NCBI GenBank assembly: GCA_930367205.1
Contig: CAKNEZ010000002.1
Location: forward strand, 1,026,343-1,090,342
From: Acanthosoma haemorrhoidale
Lineage: Eukaryota > Arthropoda > Insecta > Hemiptera > Acanthosomatidae
DNA: 64,000 bases
Direction of reading: 5' to 3'
Within the stretch, counting starts at the first letter, position 1. Each line of letters begins with the position of its first letter. Shown here piece after piece: positions 1 through 10,681 of this stretch. The notes under the pieces are model-generated. The model was not told the origin of the DNA and did no database searches. It worked only from the letters and a program-made list of their open reading frames with translations. The translations under genes and the position numbers were made by a program.

Positions 1-110
1 ACAATGAGAAAAATTCAAAATCGGATAGTTTAGTTTTTTTCTGGGCTCTACTTTAATTAAATATTTGGATAATTATGTCTAGAAGTAACTAAATATATAA
101 AAATTGGAAG

Positions 111-330
111 GGGAGCTTACCGCGTATCGTATGGATAGATATAACATCGGACAGAGCATCGGGATGGGTTGGTATGTGCCTGCATCCGGCTCTCCCCCGG
201 GCAAGATAGGACCGGTCAGCCTAACGTCCCCACCCATCTAATGGGTCCAAGAGCAAGTGTTAATGGGAAGCACCTCCGTTTCTCGGATAGGCCGAACGAA
301 GGCCTAAAAAAATCCGAAAACTATTAGCCG
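111..330. other. Conserved GC-richer block of the repeat unit, function unknown
   Basis: A block of about 220 bp that is clearly richer in G+C than its surroundings. It recurs in every unit (about 6222-6440, 14830-15050, 17081-17300, 29201-29420, 35308-35530) with few changes. I compared both strands by eye with U2, U4, U5, U6, 7SK, SRP, RNase P/MRP and 5S RNA and recognised none. It could be an unrecognised small RNA gene or simply conserved spacer. Confidence 0.4.
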
Positions 331-1650
331 TCGGGTATTTATTACAGGAGGATATTTAAGATAAATGTTTATCATCCCATAGCACTCTCTTCGGGTGTCT
401 AAATCATTAGGAATAAATCAAACTATGATTTTCAAGAGGCAGACGGCACTATAATTCAAAATTCAAAATTGCTTTCCTCGTAAAGAAAGCTCCGTATTAT
501 TCAATTAGAAATAGAATATACAATATATATATCATATAATAGTTGGATTTGGCAGCGTCCGGTTACGATAATAACCATTTTTTATATTAAAGGATACCAC
601 AAACGATGTATGTTCTGGATATTAAAATAATTTTTAAGGGTATCTAGAGACTATATCGCCGCTCCTCACGACGTCCTCGAAAGGTGGAGCCCAATGCGAG
701 GGATAGCCGGCCAGACATATCATCAAATCTCCGACAAATTATATTTTCAATATCAGCGATGAGCAAAATGATTTCATTTAGAAGAAAAGAAATTAAGTAA
801 AATAATGATAAGGTGAGCCCAATTTTATATATTTCAAAGACAAAATAGAGAAAGCTATTTTTTAATTATCTAATCACAACTGGGGTTTTTCATGTCAAAG
901 ACACTACTCCAGGGAACAGACAGAATCAAACTTGTTAAAATGAAAAAAAAATTTATAAAAATAATTGTGGGGATAACGACTGAAAGGATCACTAGGTCGG
1001 GATTAGTAAATTTATACGGCTTACTACATACAGGAGGAGGTTTTATCTGTGGGCTAAGGATAAACAGGCACCAAAATATTATTGCGGGAGTCACTCGATT
1101 GATACAATCATTCGAGATCATAGTTGGATTAGGAATAATGATTCATAAATAAAGTGACAGCAAGATTCACTATTTAATTCGGCGGCAAAGTAATATTAAA
1201 AATAATTTAATGAACGGATCACAGTGGATTCCTAACAAATAACATATACCCAATATTTTTTTATTTGTAACTCAAAAAATAAAAAATCTTATAAAATATT
1301 CTCATTAAAAATACTAGCAAATAAGATGAGGGAAATCTTAAAAATATAATAAATAATACGTTTTGGAGCGTTTACTAAATAGCTCGGGAGATAGTTCGCT
1401 TGAAGTTGAAAGGGTGGATACTGGGAATGAAGCTACACTATCGCCACCTGTGTAATCATTGGATAACCTGTGGGAAGCGAGAGGGATGCAGAGATATATG
1501 CACTCATACGGGTAGGAAAATGTTTTCGGTGCGTTTAAACTATTTATACTCGATAATATATTGTGTAGTAAGATAAATGAAACATTTTTTTTGTATACTA
1601 CAGCATCTGGTTGTTCGCTAGACGCCCATTCATTTTCTCCGTATCCAGTT

Positions 1651-1680
1651 CAATCTCGCAAGTGAGGTTAGGTTTGACTT
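1651..1680 (+). promoter_or_regulatory. Candidate PSE-like promoter of U1 copy 1
   Basis: Lies at -60 to -31 from the U1 start, where insect snRNA genes carry a proximal sequence element. The string tcgcaagtg(a/c)(g/a)gttaggtttgactt is nearly invariant at this spacing upstream of all six U1 copies, while sequence further upstream varies. The call rests on position and conservation only. Confidence 0.4.
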
Positions 1681-1710
1681 GACAGCTATTGGATTTTCCC
1701 AAATTATAGC

Positions 1711-1873
1711 ATACTTACCAGGTGTGGGGGCCTACCGTGATCAACAAGGTGGTACCCCCAGAGTGAGGCTTTTCCATTGCACTTTGGTTTAGCTGACCCC
1801 TGCGAATACCCCAAATGCGGGTATCTCGGGCGCGTAACTTCCGGTATTCGGGACTGCGTTCGCGCTTTCCCAT
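1711..1873 (+). ncRNA. U1: U1 snRNA copy 1 (variant, Sm site altered)
   Basis: U1 is the RNA of the spliceosomal U1 snRNP, which base-pairs with 5' splice sites. Length is 163 nt against about 164 in human. The 5' arm reads atacttacca, so U10, which pairs with intron-proximal exon position -2, is changed to A. Stem-loop I (gatcaacaagg loop), the stem-loop II loop attgcac bound by U1A/SNF, stem-loop III (ataccc/gggtat) and the terminal gcgttcgcgc hairpin are all visible. The Sm-binding site is not: positions 1835-1845 read taacttccggt instead of an AUUUUUGG-type site. It is probably a variant or pseudogene, since Sm assembly should fail. Confidence 0.85.
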
Positions 1874-2178
1874 TATAATTTCACCACAAACAATTAATAT
1901 AAGGGAAGGTGTACAGAGGAGACTTACCTCTATTGTAGAACTACCTATAGGGTCTCCTTCTGGATGTACGCTTCCTGTTGTTTGTACTTAGTGAAAGCTT
2001 TTCATGACCCCACACCTGGTTTGTTGACTTACAGACAGATAATCAAGCATCACCACCGTCTGTCTAACAAAACATATAACAACAGCTTCAGACTCATTCC
2101 CGTCGTCGTCGTCTTACCTCGTTTTCTCTCTCTCTACCTACTTACGACTACTCTCCTACCCCCTCCCTACCTGATGAA

Positions 2179-2403
2179 TATTGGTATAATTCCGCATTTG
2201 TATTATTAGTTGTTTATATAATTTATATTTAGTTATAATGATAAGGGCGGCACTGTTGCGTTTTGGTGATCAGGTTGGCATGTGCCTTATAGATTCCTAT
2301 TGTGACCATCCATGAGTGAGTACTGTCCGTATATGTTTCCAAATAAATCTGTGCTCTTCTTCGTTTAACTTGCATTTATACTTTATTTCCCTGCACCTTA
2401 AAA
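2179..2403 (+). repeat. Copia-A copy 1 5' LTR
   Basis: 225 bp, starting tattggtata and ending cttaaaa, so the ends are not the usual TG...CA. It carries 5'-LTR-specific variants (tattGg, tatAatttat, cctTatag) also seen in the 5' LTRs of other copies. Confidence 0.9.
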
Positions 2404-2417
2404 GGTTATGGGCCCAG
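2404..2417 (+). other. Primer-binding site, half-tRNA iMet type (Copia-A copy 1)
   Basis: ggttatgggcccag abuts the 5' LTR and is the exact complement of the anticodon stem-loop region of eukaryotic initiator tRNA-Met (ctgggcccataacc). Drosophila copia is known to prime from an internal tRNA-iMet fragment in this way. Confidence 0.85.
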
Positions 2418-2541
2418 GGTATTGATTTTGCAAGCTTTGTTTTAACGAAAGAGTCGGATTCAGTTTTTGTTTGTTTGTGCGGTGCGGTGTTAACCTTTTG
2501 GACTCACGTGCGCGGTCGGTTTCGGTTTGTTCGTTTATGCG

Positions 2542-4323
2542 ATGGCTAGTTCAACTATGAACCTTCCTTTCGGTATAAAGCCATTCGATGGCTCAAATTT
2601 TGGTAATTGGGACTTCAGGATAAAATTGTTACTTGAGCGAAACGGAGTACTTCGAGTTCTGAAAGAGGACCCCCCAACTGGGGAAGCTGAACTCAAGTTG
2701 TTTAATCAAGAAGATGTAAGAGCCCGTAACGTTATTGTGCAAGGACCTGCCGATAATATATTACCTACAATTAAGGAAAAGAAGACGGCGAAGGGAATAA
2801 TAGATGCCCTAGCAGCGACTTATGAAAAGCGTGGGATGAAATCGCTTGTCACCGCCCAGAAGGCTTGGAGAAAATTGGAACATAATAATGATCGCCCTCT
2901 CCAAGAGTTTTTCCAAACGTTTGATTCAATGGCTTCGGAGGTGAGAGTGGCTGGTGGTAATTTAGAAGAGAATGAGGTTGTAAATCAGCTTCTTGTTGCA
3001 ATGCCGTCCGATTATGATTCTGTAGTATCTGCGATGGACATTTTGTGTAGTAAGGACAAGACGGCCGTTACTTTGGAGTATGTGAAAAATACACTTCTGG
3101 CTGAATATGAGAGGAATTTGAAGAAAGAAGATCACCCGTCAGCAAATGTTTTTTCAGCTTATAAAAATAGAGCTAAAAGCTTTAATAAAAATTTGAAGGT
3201 TGGTCAAAACAAAAGTATGTCTAACGTTATTTGTTATTATTGCAAAAATCGAGGTCATTTTAAGAATAATTGTCCTAAACTTAAAAATAAAGGATTTGCC
3301 GCCATTTCTAGTGATAACTACTGTGAGGAATTTCTGTTTACTACCCAGGATAACAGTAGTGATACTACAACAGATAAGGCAGTAGTTTGTAAGCAATCGT
3401 CTGATGAAGTATGCTTTGTATTCGATTCAGGTGGGACATGTCATCTTATAAGGGATGAGCTCAGTGTTTTTCTAAGAGATTCAACTCCAGCAAATGTTAA
3501 TATTAGTGTGGCAAAGGCAGGTGAATCAGTGGTTGCGTTAAGGAAAGGAAATTTGTTTGGTATGTCAGAAGATGGAAATAAAGTTCGTATAACTGATGCT
3601 TTTGTGTGCAAAAATTTAACAATGAATCTCTTATCTGTTATGAAGTTGGTGGAGAAGGGATGCAGAGTAGTATTCGAAAATTCCTGTGTTAAAATATTTA
3701 GGGGATCAAATGTTATGACAGGCTATCTCGTTGGCAAATGGTATGTAATTAAACTTCACCTTCTTAAGGAACAAGCAAATGTTGTTGGTGCATGTAACAT
3801 TCTAATGCATCGAAGGATGGGGCATAGTTTATTATATCCTGACATTTATTTAAAGGGGAAGCAAACTAAATTATCATTCATGAATAGCAACGAACCTAAG
3901 CACATCATGGTATCTCCAGAAGAATGCATTCCTGAAGATCAGAGTAAATCTCCCACACCTCAGGACAAATGTAAGTCTCCCATACCTGGACCGAGTGATG
4001 TTATAGAAGATATTGCAGGTGATTCTGATTCAGAAAGTATTTTCCGTGGTTTTCCTGACGAAACGACTGGTTATCCCAAGAAAGAACGAAAATCAACAAG
4101 GAAAAAGGTAAAACCAGAGCATTTGGATGATTTTGTTATTAATTTTGCCTTAAATGAAATAGCTTTGTCCACTAATGCCGAAATAGATGTTCCCAAGACA
4201 TTTTCAGATGCGATTCACGATCCCGATTGGCAGCAAGCCATTAACGAAGAATTAACCTCATTAGAAAGTAATAAGACTTGGGAAGAGGTAGATGTTCCAC
4301 CGGATTTGACCCCCATTGACTGA
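2542..4323 (+). pseudogene. Copia-A copy 1 gag-protease ORF (integrase deleted)
   Basis: I chose the ATG at 2542 (MASS...), the first methionine of the open frame. Gag with a UBN2-type core spans about residues 15-200, and a CCHC knuckle (C231, C234, H239, C244) follows. The retroviral-type aspartic protease motif is FDSGG at D295, where a functional enzyme has DSGA/T. A GAG-pre-integrase fragment (H423, H428) then runs straight into the acidic linker normally found after integrase, so the zinc-binding CxxC pair and the whole DDE core are missing. The frame ends at a TGA created by a 4-bp insertion shared with copy 2. Confidence 0.88.
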
Positions 4324-4418
4324 CTGTAAGTGGGTTTTCACCATAAAGACTTCAAAGGGTGAATCTAAGAAGAAGGCGTGGTTTTCAACAACATCTCGAT
4401 GACGTTGACAACATCTAA

Positions 4419-5621
4419 GCACCGGTTGCCCGTTTCACGACACTTCGAGTACTTCTTTCTACGGCTGCAGAGAAGGATCTATTAATAGATCAGCTTGATG
4501 TTAGGAGTGCGTTTCTTAAAAGTGATCAAAAGGTGCCAGTTTATATAAAGCCACCGGAAGGCTATAAAAGTGATAAAGTGTTAAAATTGAAAAAGGCTTT
4601 ATATGGTCTCAGACAAAGTCCAAAAGTGTGGAATGACCATTGAAATGATAGATTATTGAAATTTGGATTTCGTAGATCTAATGTAGACCCATGTTTATAT
4701 TTTGATGACAGTGTTTATATTCTTGTATGGGTTGATGATTTTCTATTGATAGCTAATTCTAAATCTAAATTGGAAAATGTTAAGAAATTATTAATGACAG
4801 ATTTAGAATGTAAAGATTATTATAATAATGGAAATTTAGAATTTTTAGGGTTGAATATTTTCAGAAATAAACTAGGGAATATTGTAATTAAACAGGAAAA
4901 TCTTATTAAGAAAATATTTCATAAGTTTAATATGTCAGATGCTAAATCTAAGCGAATACCTATTGAGCCTAAGCTTAATCTCGAAAAAGGAGATCCGAAT
5001 AATTGTCCTAAGCTACCTTATAAAGAACTTTTAGGAAGCTTAATGTATTTGATGGTCGCTTCTCGACCAGATCTAACTTATGCAATTTCATATTTTGGTA
5101 GATTTCAAAACTGTTTTACTGTAACTCATTGGAAGCACTTGAAAAATGTTGTAAGATACTTGAAACATAGTCCTGACATGGCTCTTAGCTTTCACAAATC
5201 TAACTCTAGTGATGTTCATATAAATGCATATGTTGATGCAGACTTTGTATTTGACAAAAATGGCAGAAAAAGTGTATCTGGTTACGTTATCAAGGTTAAT
5301 AATAATGTTGTTTCATGGGGATCCAGGAAACAAGGTGTAGTTGCTTTAAGTAGCTGTGAAGCCAAATATTATGCACTAGGTGACTGTATTAAAGAGGTAC
5401 TATTTATGAAAAAATTATTAAATGAGAGTTTTAACTTTAAAGGTAAAATTAATATTTTTGAAGACAACCAGGGCACTATTGAAATTGCAAGTACCTGTGA
5501 GACCAAAAGGTCCAAACATTTTGATGTAAAGTTTAATTTTGTAAAAGATATTGTTGATAAAAATATAGTTAAATTGCATTATGTTGATTCTTCTAATCAA
5601 ATAGCGGATTTGATGACCTAA
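4419..5621 (+). pseudogene. Copia-A copy 1 reverse transcriptase-RNase H fragment
   Basis: The frame opens with the Copia RT N-terminal core (APVARFTTLR, then DQLDVRSAFL) and continues through ALYGLRQSP to the catalytic WVDD motif. RNase H follows (NAYVDADF, ALSSCEAKYYA, EDNQGTIE). An in-frame TGA after WNDH (about 4641) is present in all three full copies, so the pol frame was already dead when the element was amplified. Between this part and the gag ORF the frame is shifted. No active enzyme is expected. Confidence 0.85.
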
Positions 5622-5702
5622 TCCTTAGCTTTTAGTAAATTCTCGATTTTTGTTGAACATTTAAACTTGATAGATTGTAAGTAATGCGAAATTAGAAGAG
5701 TG

Positions 5703-5927
5703 TATTAGTATAATTCCGCATTTGTATTATTAGTTGTTTATATGATTTATATTTAGTTATAATGATAAGGGCGGCACTGTTGCGTTTTGGTGATCAGGTT
5801 GGCATGTGCCTCATAGATTCCTATTATGACCGTCCATGAGTGAGTACTGTCCGTATATGTATCCAAATAAATCTGTGCTCTTCTTCGTTTAACTTGCATT
5901 TATACTTTATTTCCCTGCACCTTAAAA
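5703..5927 (+). repeat. Copia-A copy 1 3' LTR
   Basis: 225 bp, directly repeating 2179-2403 with few changes. It is preceded by the purine-rich agaagagtg. It carries the 3'-LTR-specific variants tattAg, tatGatttat and cctCatag. Confidence 0.9.
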
Positions 5928-6755
5928 ATGAACTAACTGCCTGACTGACATTGATGACGAGATTCATAATTTTTCCCCTTTCCCCTCTCCGAGGAAGAGA
6001 CAATCCTCCACAATGAGATGATCATTGTATCTCATCATCTCAATACTGCGTCGTCATACCTAGCCCAGAGTTTCCGTGAAAATTTATTGATTGATTGATT
6101 GATCAATGTTTTTGGTACAATGAGGAAAATTCAAAATCGAATAGTTTTTTTCTGGGCTCTACTTTAGTTAAATATTTGGATAATTATGTCTAGAAGAGAC
6201 TAAATATATAAAAACTGGAAGAGGAGCTCACCGCGTATCGTATAGATAGATATAACATCGGACAGAGCATCGGGATGGGTTGATATTCGACTGCATCCAG
6301 CTCTCCCCCGGGCAATATTGGACCGGTCAGCCTAACGTCTCCCTCCCATCTAATGGGTCCAAGAGCAAGTGTTAATGGGAAGCACCTCCGTTTCTCGGAT
6401 AGGCCAAACGAAGGCCTAAAGAAATCCGAAAACTATTAGCCGTTGGGTATTTATTACAGGAGGATATTTAGGATAAATGTTTATCATCCCATAGCACTCT
6501 CTTCGGGTGTCTAAATCATTAGGAATAAATTAAACTATGATTTTCAAGAGGCATATGGCACTATAATTCCAAACTCAAGATTGCTTTCCTCGTAAATAAA
6601 GCTCCGTATTATTCAATTAGAAATAGAACATACAATGTATATATCATATAATAGTTGGATTTGGTTGCGTCGGGTTACTATAATAACCATTTTTCATATT
6701 AAAGAATACCACAAACTATGTTTGTTCTGGATATTAAAATAATTTTCAAGGGTAT

Positions 6756-8554
6756 TATTATTATTATTTGTTGCGGCATTTGTGCACCGCGGCCTCACTG
6801 AGACCTATTGTGCGCCGTCCATGTCCCTGTCCTATATATGTGACAGGCCCACGGCCTTTGCAAATCTGAGGATACTGAATGGATCGATCAGTTCACATAG
6901 TTTGGGGTCTACAATGCGATCACTACCAAAGTGAAGGTATCGCCTTCTAGCTAAGTTATCACAGTCACATATTATATGGCGTGCCGTTTCTCCCTCTTTC
7001 TTGCAGAATCTGCAGATTGGTGATCCCACTATCCCCAAATTAAAGAGGTGTTTATTTAACCGACAGTGACCTGTATAGAGTCCTGTCACACTTTTGAGTG
7101 TCCACCTGTCCATTGATAGAAGTGCTGAGCTTCTTCTCTTACAGGGTCCATTAAGAAACAGTTTCGAGTGTTCCTGTTTCTTAGTTTCTCTCCAAGAAAG
7201 TCTTGCCTTGTCCTCTAAAGCTAATTTTATACGCCTTTTAGCGTAGCTGAGGCTGATACCACATATGGGTTCAGGTGCAAGAGGTGTCTGTTCTGAGCCC
7301 ACCCTTGCAAGGCCATCTGCCTTCTCATTGCCTGTGATGCCTGTGTGTCCTGGCACCCAGTCGATTCTAACCTTATTGGCTAGCGAGAGTGTGTTTAAGT
7401 TGTTTTTACACTCCTCAACCAAATAAGATCTGGTCGTATAGCTTCTCAGGGCGCCAATGGCTGCCTGGCTATCCGTGAAAATTGTGACCAGTCTGTTTCT
7501 TACACCCTCCCCAATGAAGGTTTGGGTACAGACATTGATCGCCATCACTTCGGCCTGAAAGACCGAGGTGTGTCTACCTAAAGGAATAGAAATCCCAGAT
7601 TCTGGTTTATCTTTCCTCCATATGCCGGCCCCTGATCCGTTTTCTGTTAGTGAGCCGTCTGTGTAGCAATTAATCCCATTACACAGTTTATGTGGTTTGG
7701 TCTTTGTGTTTTCCGCACAGTATAAAACGTCTGTGTGTTTCTTAACTTGTAGGTCAGAGTGCATTGACAGCACCTCGTCCTCATCAATTCTTCTGAACAA
7801 GTTCCCATGTCCCATGTGAGTCATGACTTTGGATCTTGTTCCTGATTTCGCAAGTCTGTAAGCCACGTTCAAGGCTTGCGCTTCTACTTCTATGTGCAGT
7901 GGATTCAAGTTCAATAAGACTTCCATTGCAGCAGTAGGAGTTGTACTCATGGCACCAGTGATCATGAGACATGAAAGCCTCTGTAATTTGCCAAGCAAAG
8001 TTCTATTTTTACTAATACTACCTCTGTGCCGCCACACCATAGAGGCATAGAGCACCATTGGTCTAACTGCTGCGGTATATAGCCAGAATAACATTCTGGG
8101 TTGTAGTCCCCAGGTCCTACCCACAGCCCTTTTACATGCATTGAGGCATCGAAGTGCCTTCATAGTAGTATTCCTGATGTGTTTAGACCAGTCCAATTTT
8201 CTATCCAGAGTAACCCCTAGATGCTTTACCTCACTACAAATGCTTACCTGTGTCCCCCCTATATAGGGTGGTCTAACTATAGCATTTCTTTTGTTAGTGA
8301 AGATACAGAGATTTATCTTCTGGGGATTGATTCCTAAACCATTCTTTTCACACCAATCCCTCAAAAGATCCATCGATGCGGAAAGCAACTCAGAAATGGT
8401 TTCTGAGAACTTGCCCCCTATGAGCACAGCAATGTCATCAGCATATCCCTGTGCGTAGAACCCTGCAGAGTTTAGGTTTGTTAACAATGAGTCAACGACC
8501 AAACACCACAGTAATGGAGATAACACCCCTCCCTGTTGACATCCTCCCACTTTC
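6756..8554 (-). mobile_element. LINE-1 copy 1, 5'-truncated I/LOA-type non-LTR retrotransposon
   Basis: 1799 bp on the minus strand, flanked by a perfect 15-bp target duplication aattttcaagggtat (6741-6755 and 8555-8569). The 3' end on the minus strand is a short (aat)n tail rather than poly(A), as in I-group elements. It is truncated within the RT domain. A second, almost identical copy lies inside Copia-B (18150-19727). Confidence 0.92.
6832..8554 (-). pseudogene. LINE-1 copy 1 ORF2 C-terminal part: RT, RNase H, zinc knuckle
   Basis: The frame is open with no internal stop, and its 5' end is lost by truncation. It begins in RT motif 4 (GGCQQGGVLSPLLW) and has the catalytic YADD. A thumb region and then an RNase H domain follow (NCYTDGSLTENG with catalytic D, FQAEVMAI with E, TDSQAAI with D, GHTGITGNEKAD). 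A CCHC-like knuckle follows (CRFCKKEGETARHIICDC). RNase H downstream of RT is the hallmark of the I superfamily (I, LOA, Outcast). The intact frame suggests a recent insertion. Confidence 0.88.
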
Positions 8555-9563
8555 AATTTTCAAGGGTATCTAGAGACTATATCGCCGCTCCTCACGACGT
8601 CCTCGAAAGGTGGAGCCCAATGCGAGGGATAGCCGGCCCGACATATGATCAAATCTCCGACAAATTATATTTTCAATATCAGCGATAAGCAAAATGATTT
8701 CATTTAAAAGAAAAGAAATTAAGTAAAATAATGATAAGGTGAGCCCAATTTTATATACTTCAAAGACAAAATAGAGAAAGCTATTTTTTAATTAGCTAAT
8801 CACAACTGGGGTTTTTCATGTCAAAGACACTACTCCAGGGAACAGACATAATCAAACTTGTTAAAATGAAAAAAAAAATTATAAAAATAATAGTGTGGAT
8901 AACGACTGAAAGGATCACTAGTAAATTTTTACGGCTTACTACATACAGGAGGAGGTTTTATCTGTGGGCTAAGGATAAACAGGCACCAAAATATTATTGC
9001 GGGAGTCACTCGATTGATACAATCATTCGAGATCATAGTTGGATTAGGAATAATGATTCATCAATAAAGTGACAGCAAGATTCACTATTTAATTCGGCGG
9101 CAAAGTAATATAAAAAATAATTTAATGAACGGATCTCAGTGGATTCCTAACAAATAACATATACCCAATATTTTTTTATTTGTAACTCCAAAAATAAAAA
9201 ATCTTATAAAATATTCTCATTAAAAATACTAGCAAATAAGATAGGGAAATCTTAAAAATATAATAAATAATACGTTTTGGAGCGTATACTAAATAGCTCG
9301 GGAGATAGTTCGCTTGATGTTAAAAGGGTGGATACTGGGAATGAAGCTACACTATCGCCACCTGTGTAATCATTAGATAACCTGTGGGATCGAGAGGGAT
9401 GCTGAGATATATGCACTCATACGGGTAGGAAAATGTTTTCGGTGCGTTTAAACTATTTATACTCGGTAATATATTGTGTAGTAAGATAAATGAAACATTT
9501 TTTTTGTATACTACAGCATCTGGCTGTTCGCTAGACGCCTATTCATTTTCTCCGGATCCAGTT

Positions 9564-9593
9564 CAATCTCGCAAGTGAGGTTAGGTTTGACTT
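9564..9593 (+). promoter_or_regulatory. Candidate PSE-like promoter of U1 copy 2
   Basis: Same conserved string and same -60 to -31 spacing as in unit 1 (caatctcgcaag, then gaggttaggttt). Confidence 0.4.
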
Positions 9594-9623
9594 GACAGCT
9601 ATCGGATTTTCCCAAATTATAGC

Positions 9624-9786
9624 ATACTTACCTGGCGTGGGGGCCTACCGTGATCAACAACGTGGTTCCCCCAGAGTGAGGCTTTTCCATTGCACTTTGG
9701 TTTAGCTGACCCCTGTGAATACCCCAAATGTGGGTATCTCGGGCACGTAACTTCAGGTATTCGGGACTGGGTTCGCGCTTTCCCAT
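9624..9786 (+). ncRNA. U1: U1 snRNA copy 2 (variant, Sm site altered)
   Basis: 163 nt with a consensus 5' arm atacttacctg, stem-loop I loop gatcaacaa, the attgcac U1A/SNF loop, stem-loop III and a terminal hairpin. The Sm region reads taacttcaggtatt and does not fit the Sm consensus. The terminal stem also carries a change (ctgggttcgcg for ctgcgttcgcg), which would break a base pair. The changes suggest a decaying copy of the Sm-less class. Confidence 0.85.
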
Positions 9787-10334
9787 TATAATTTCACCAC
9801 AAACAATTAATATAAGGGAAGGTGTACAGAGGAGACTTACCTCTATTGTAGAACTACCTAAAGGGTCTCCTTCTGGATGTACGCTTCCTGTTGTTTGTAC
9901 TTAGTAAAAGCTTTTCATGACCCCACACCTGGTTTGTTGACTTACAGACAGATAATCAATCATCACCACCGTCTGTCTAATAAAAAATACAACAACAGCT
10001 TCAGACTCCGTCCCGTCATCGTCGTCTTACTTCTTTCTTTCTCTCTACCTAGTTACTACTACTCTACTACCCCCTCCCTACCTGATGAACTAACTGATTG
10101 ACTGACATTGATGACTAGACTCATAATTTTTCCCCTTCCCCCTCTGCGAGGAAGAGAAAATCCTCCACAATGAGATGATCCTTGTATCTCATCATCTCAA
10201 TACTACGTCATCATACCTAGCCCAACCTTTCCGTGAAAATTGATTGATCAATGTTTTTGGTACAATGAGGAAAATTCAAAATCGGATAGTTTAGTTTTTT
10301 TCTGGGCTCTACTTTAATTAAATATTTGGATAAT

Positions 10335-10545
10335 TATAGTGAAGCAGTTATAAATAACTATAAGTTTGGTTAGCTGATATAAATAACAGTGTGTTACAAA
10401 ACCTGGCATGTGTTCAGAAGGTTTCAGTTTGTTTGAGTGTATACATTCTGTTTGTAATATCTATGTCTCATTGTGTAAATAAATTGTGTCGCGCTATTCA
10501 ATTACATATAAAAATGTGTCTCATTATTCAGCCCTTGTCACAACA
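10335..10545 (+). repeat. Gypsy-1 5' LTR
   Basis: 211 bp, tatagtgaagc to gtcacaaca, directly repeated at 14580-14790. Confidence 0.9.
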
Positions 10546-10548
10546 AGT

Positions 10549-10560
10549 TGGCGACGAGGA
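10549..10560 (+). other. Gypsy-1 primer-binding site
   Basis: tggcgacgagga lies three bases after the 5' LTR and starts with TGG, as expected for pairing to a tRNA 3' CCA end. I could not assign the tRNA. Confidence 0.6.
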
Positions 10561-10681
10561 TAAAAGTACAAAACATTGGGAAAATTGAGTGCTGCTAACA
10601 ATACTATAATCGCTAAAAGGTATTTTATTTATTTTTTAGTAACCGTTATATACCTGATTTTAACAAGCAAATCAAGTCACA

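Larger units (their letters stand above)
2179..5927 (+). mobile_element. Copia-A copy 1, LTR retrotransposon lacking integrase
   Basis: A complete LTR-to-LTR element of 3749 bp with 225-bp LTRs and a 5-bp target duplication atgaa (2174-2178 and 5928-5932). Units 2 and 3 show the empty site (gatgaactaactg). Directly after the 5' LTR is a 14-nt site complementary to the anticodon region of initiator tRNA-Met. It encodes gag, protease, reverse transcriptase and RNase H, but the integrase core is absent. The same element occupies the same position in units 4, 5 and 6. Confidence 0.93.
1..6116 (+). repeat. U1 snRNA tandem repeat unit 1 (with Copia-A insertion)
   Basis: First of six direct tandem units. 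I set the unit edge at the acaatgag motif that recurs at 6117, 10262, 16971, 29100 and 35205. Order in the unit: AT-rich lead, GC-richer block (about 111-330), long non-coding stretch, U1 gene, pyrimidine-rich 3' stretch, (attg)n tract. Removing Copia-A and its duplicated target leaves about 2.36 kb. The non-coding parts at 331-1650 and 5933-6116 show only inter-unit similarity and no gene I recognise. Confidence 0.9.
6117..10261 (+). repeat. U1 snRNA tandem repeat unit 2 (with LINE insertion)
   Basis: Second unit. It lacks Copia-A: the target reads uninterrupted (cctgatgaactaactg) near 10081. A 1.8-kb LINE fragment is inserted at 6756-8554. The remaining stretches 6117-6740, 8570-9563 and 9787-10261 are unit spacer without recognisable genes. 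Confidence 0.88.

Noticed and set aside
111..330. Resemblance of the GC-rich block, reverse strand, to 5S rRNA (catacca...tccgat)
   Set aside because: The match covers only short words. The internal control boxes and the rest of 5S do not follow.
892..1152. 86-codon ORF (MSKTLLQGTD...) present in several array units
   Set aside because: It is frameshifted or truncated in other units (8818, 15488, 23871, 29986, 36091) with no excess of synonymous change, and it shows no domain. It is repeat spacer, not a gene.
6060..6115. attgattgattgattg tract as a regulatory site
   Set aside because: It is a simple tetranucleotide repeat of variable length at each unit edge. Nothing links it to regulation.
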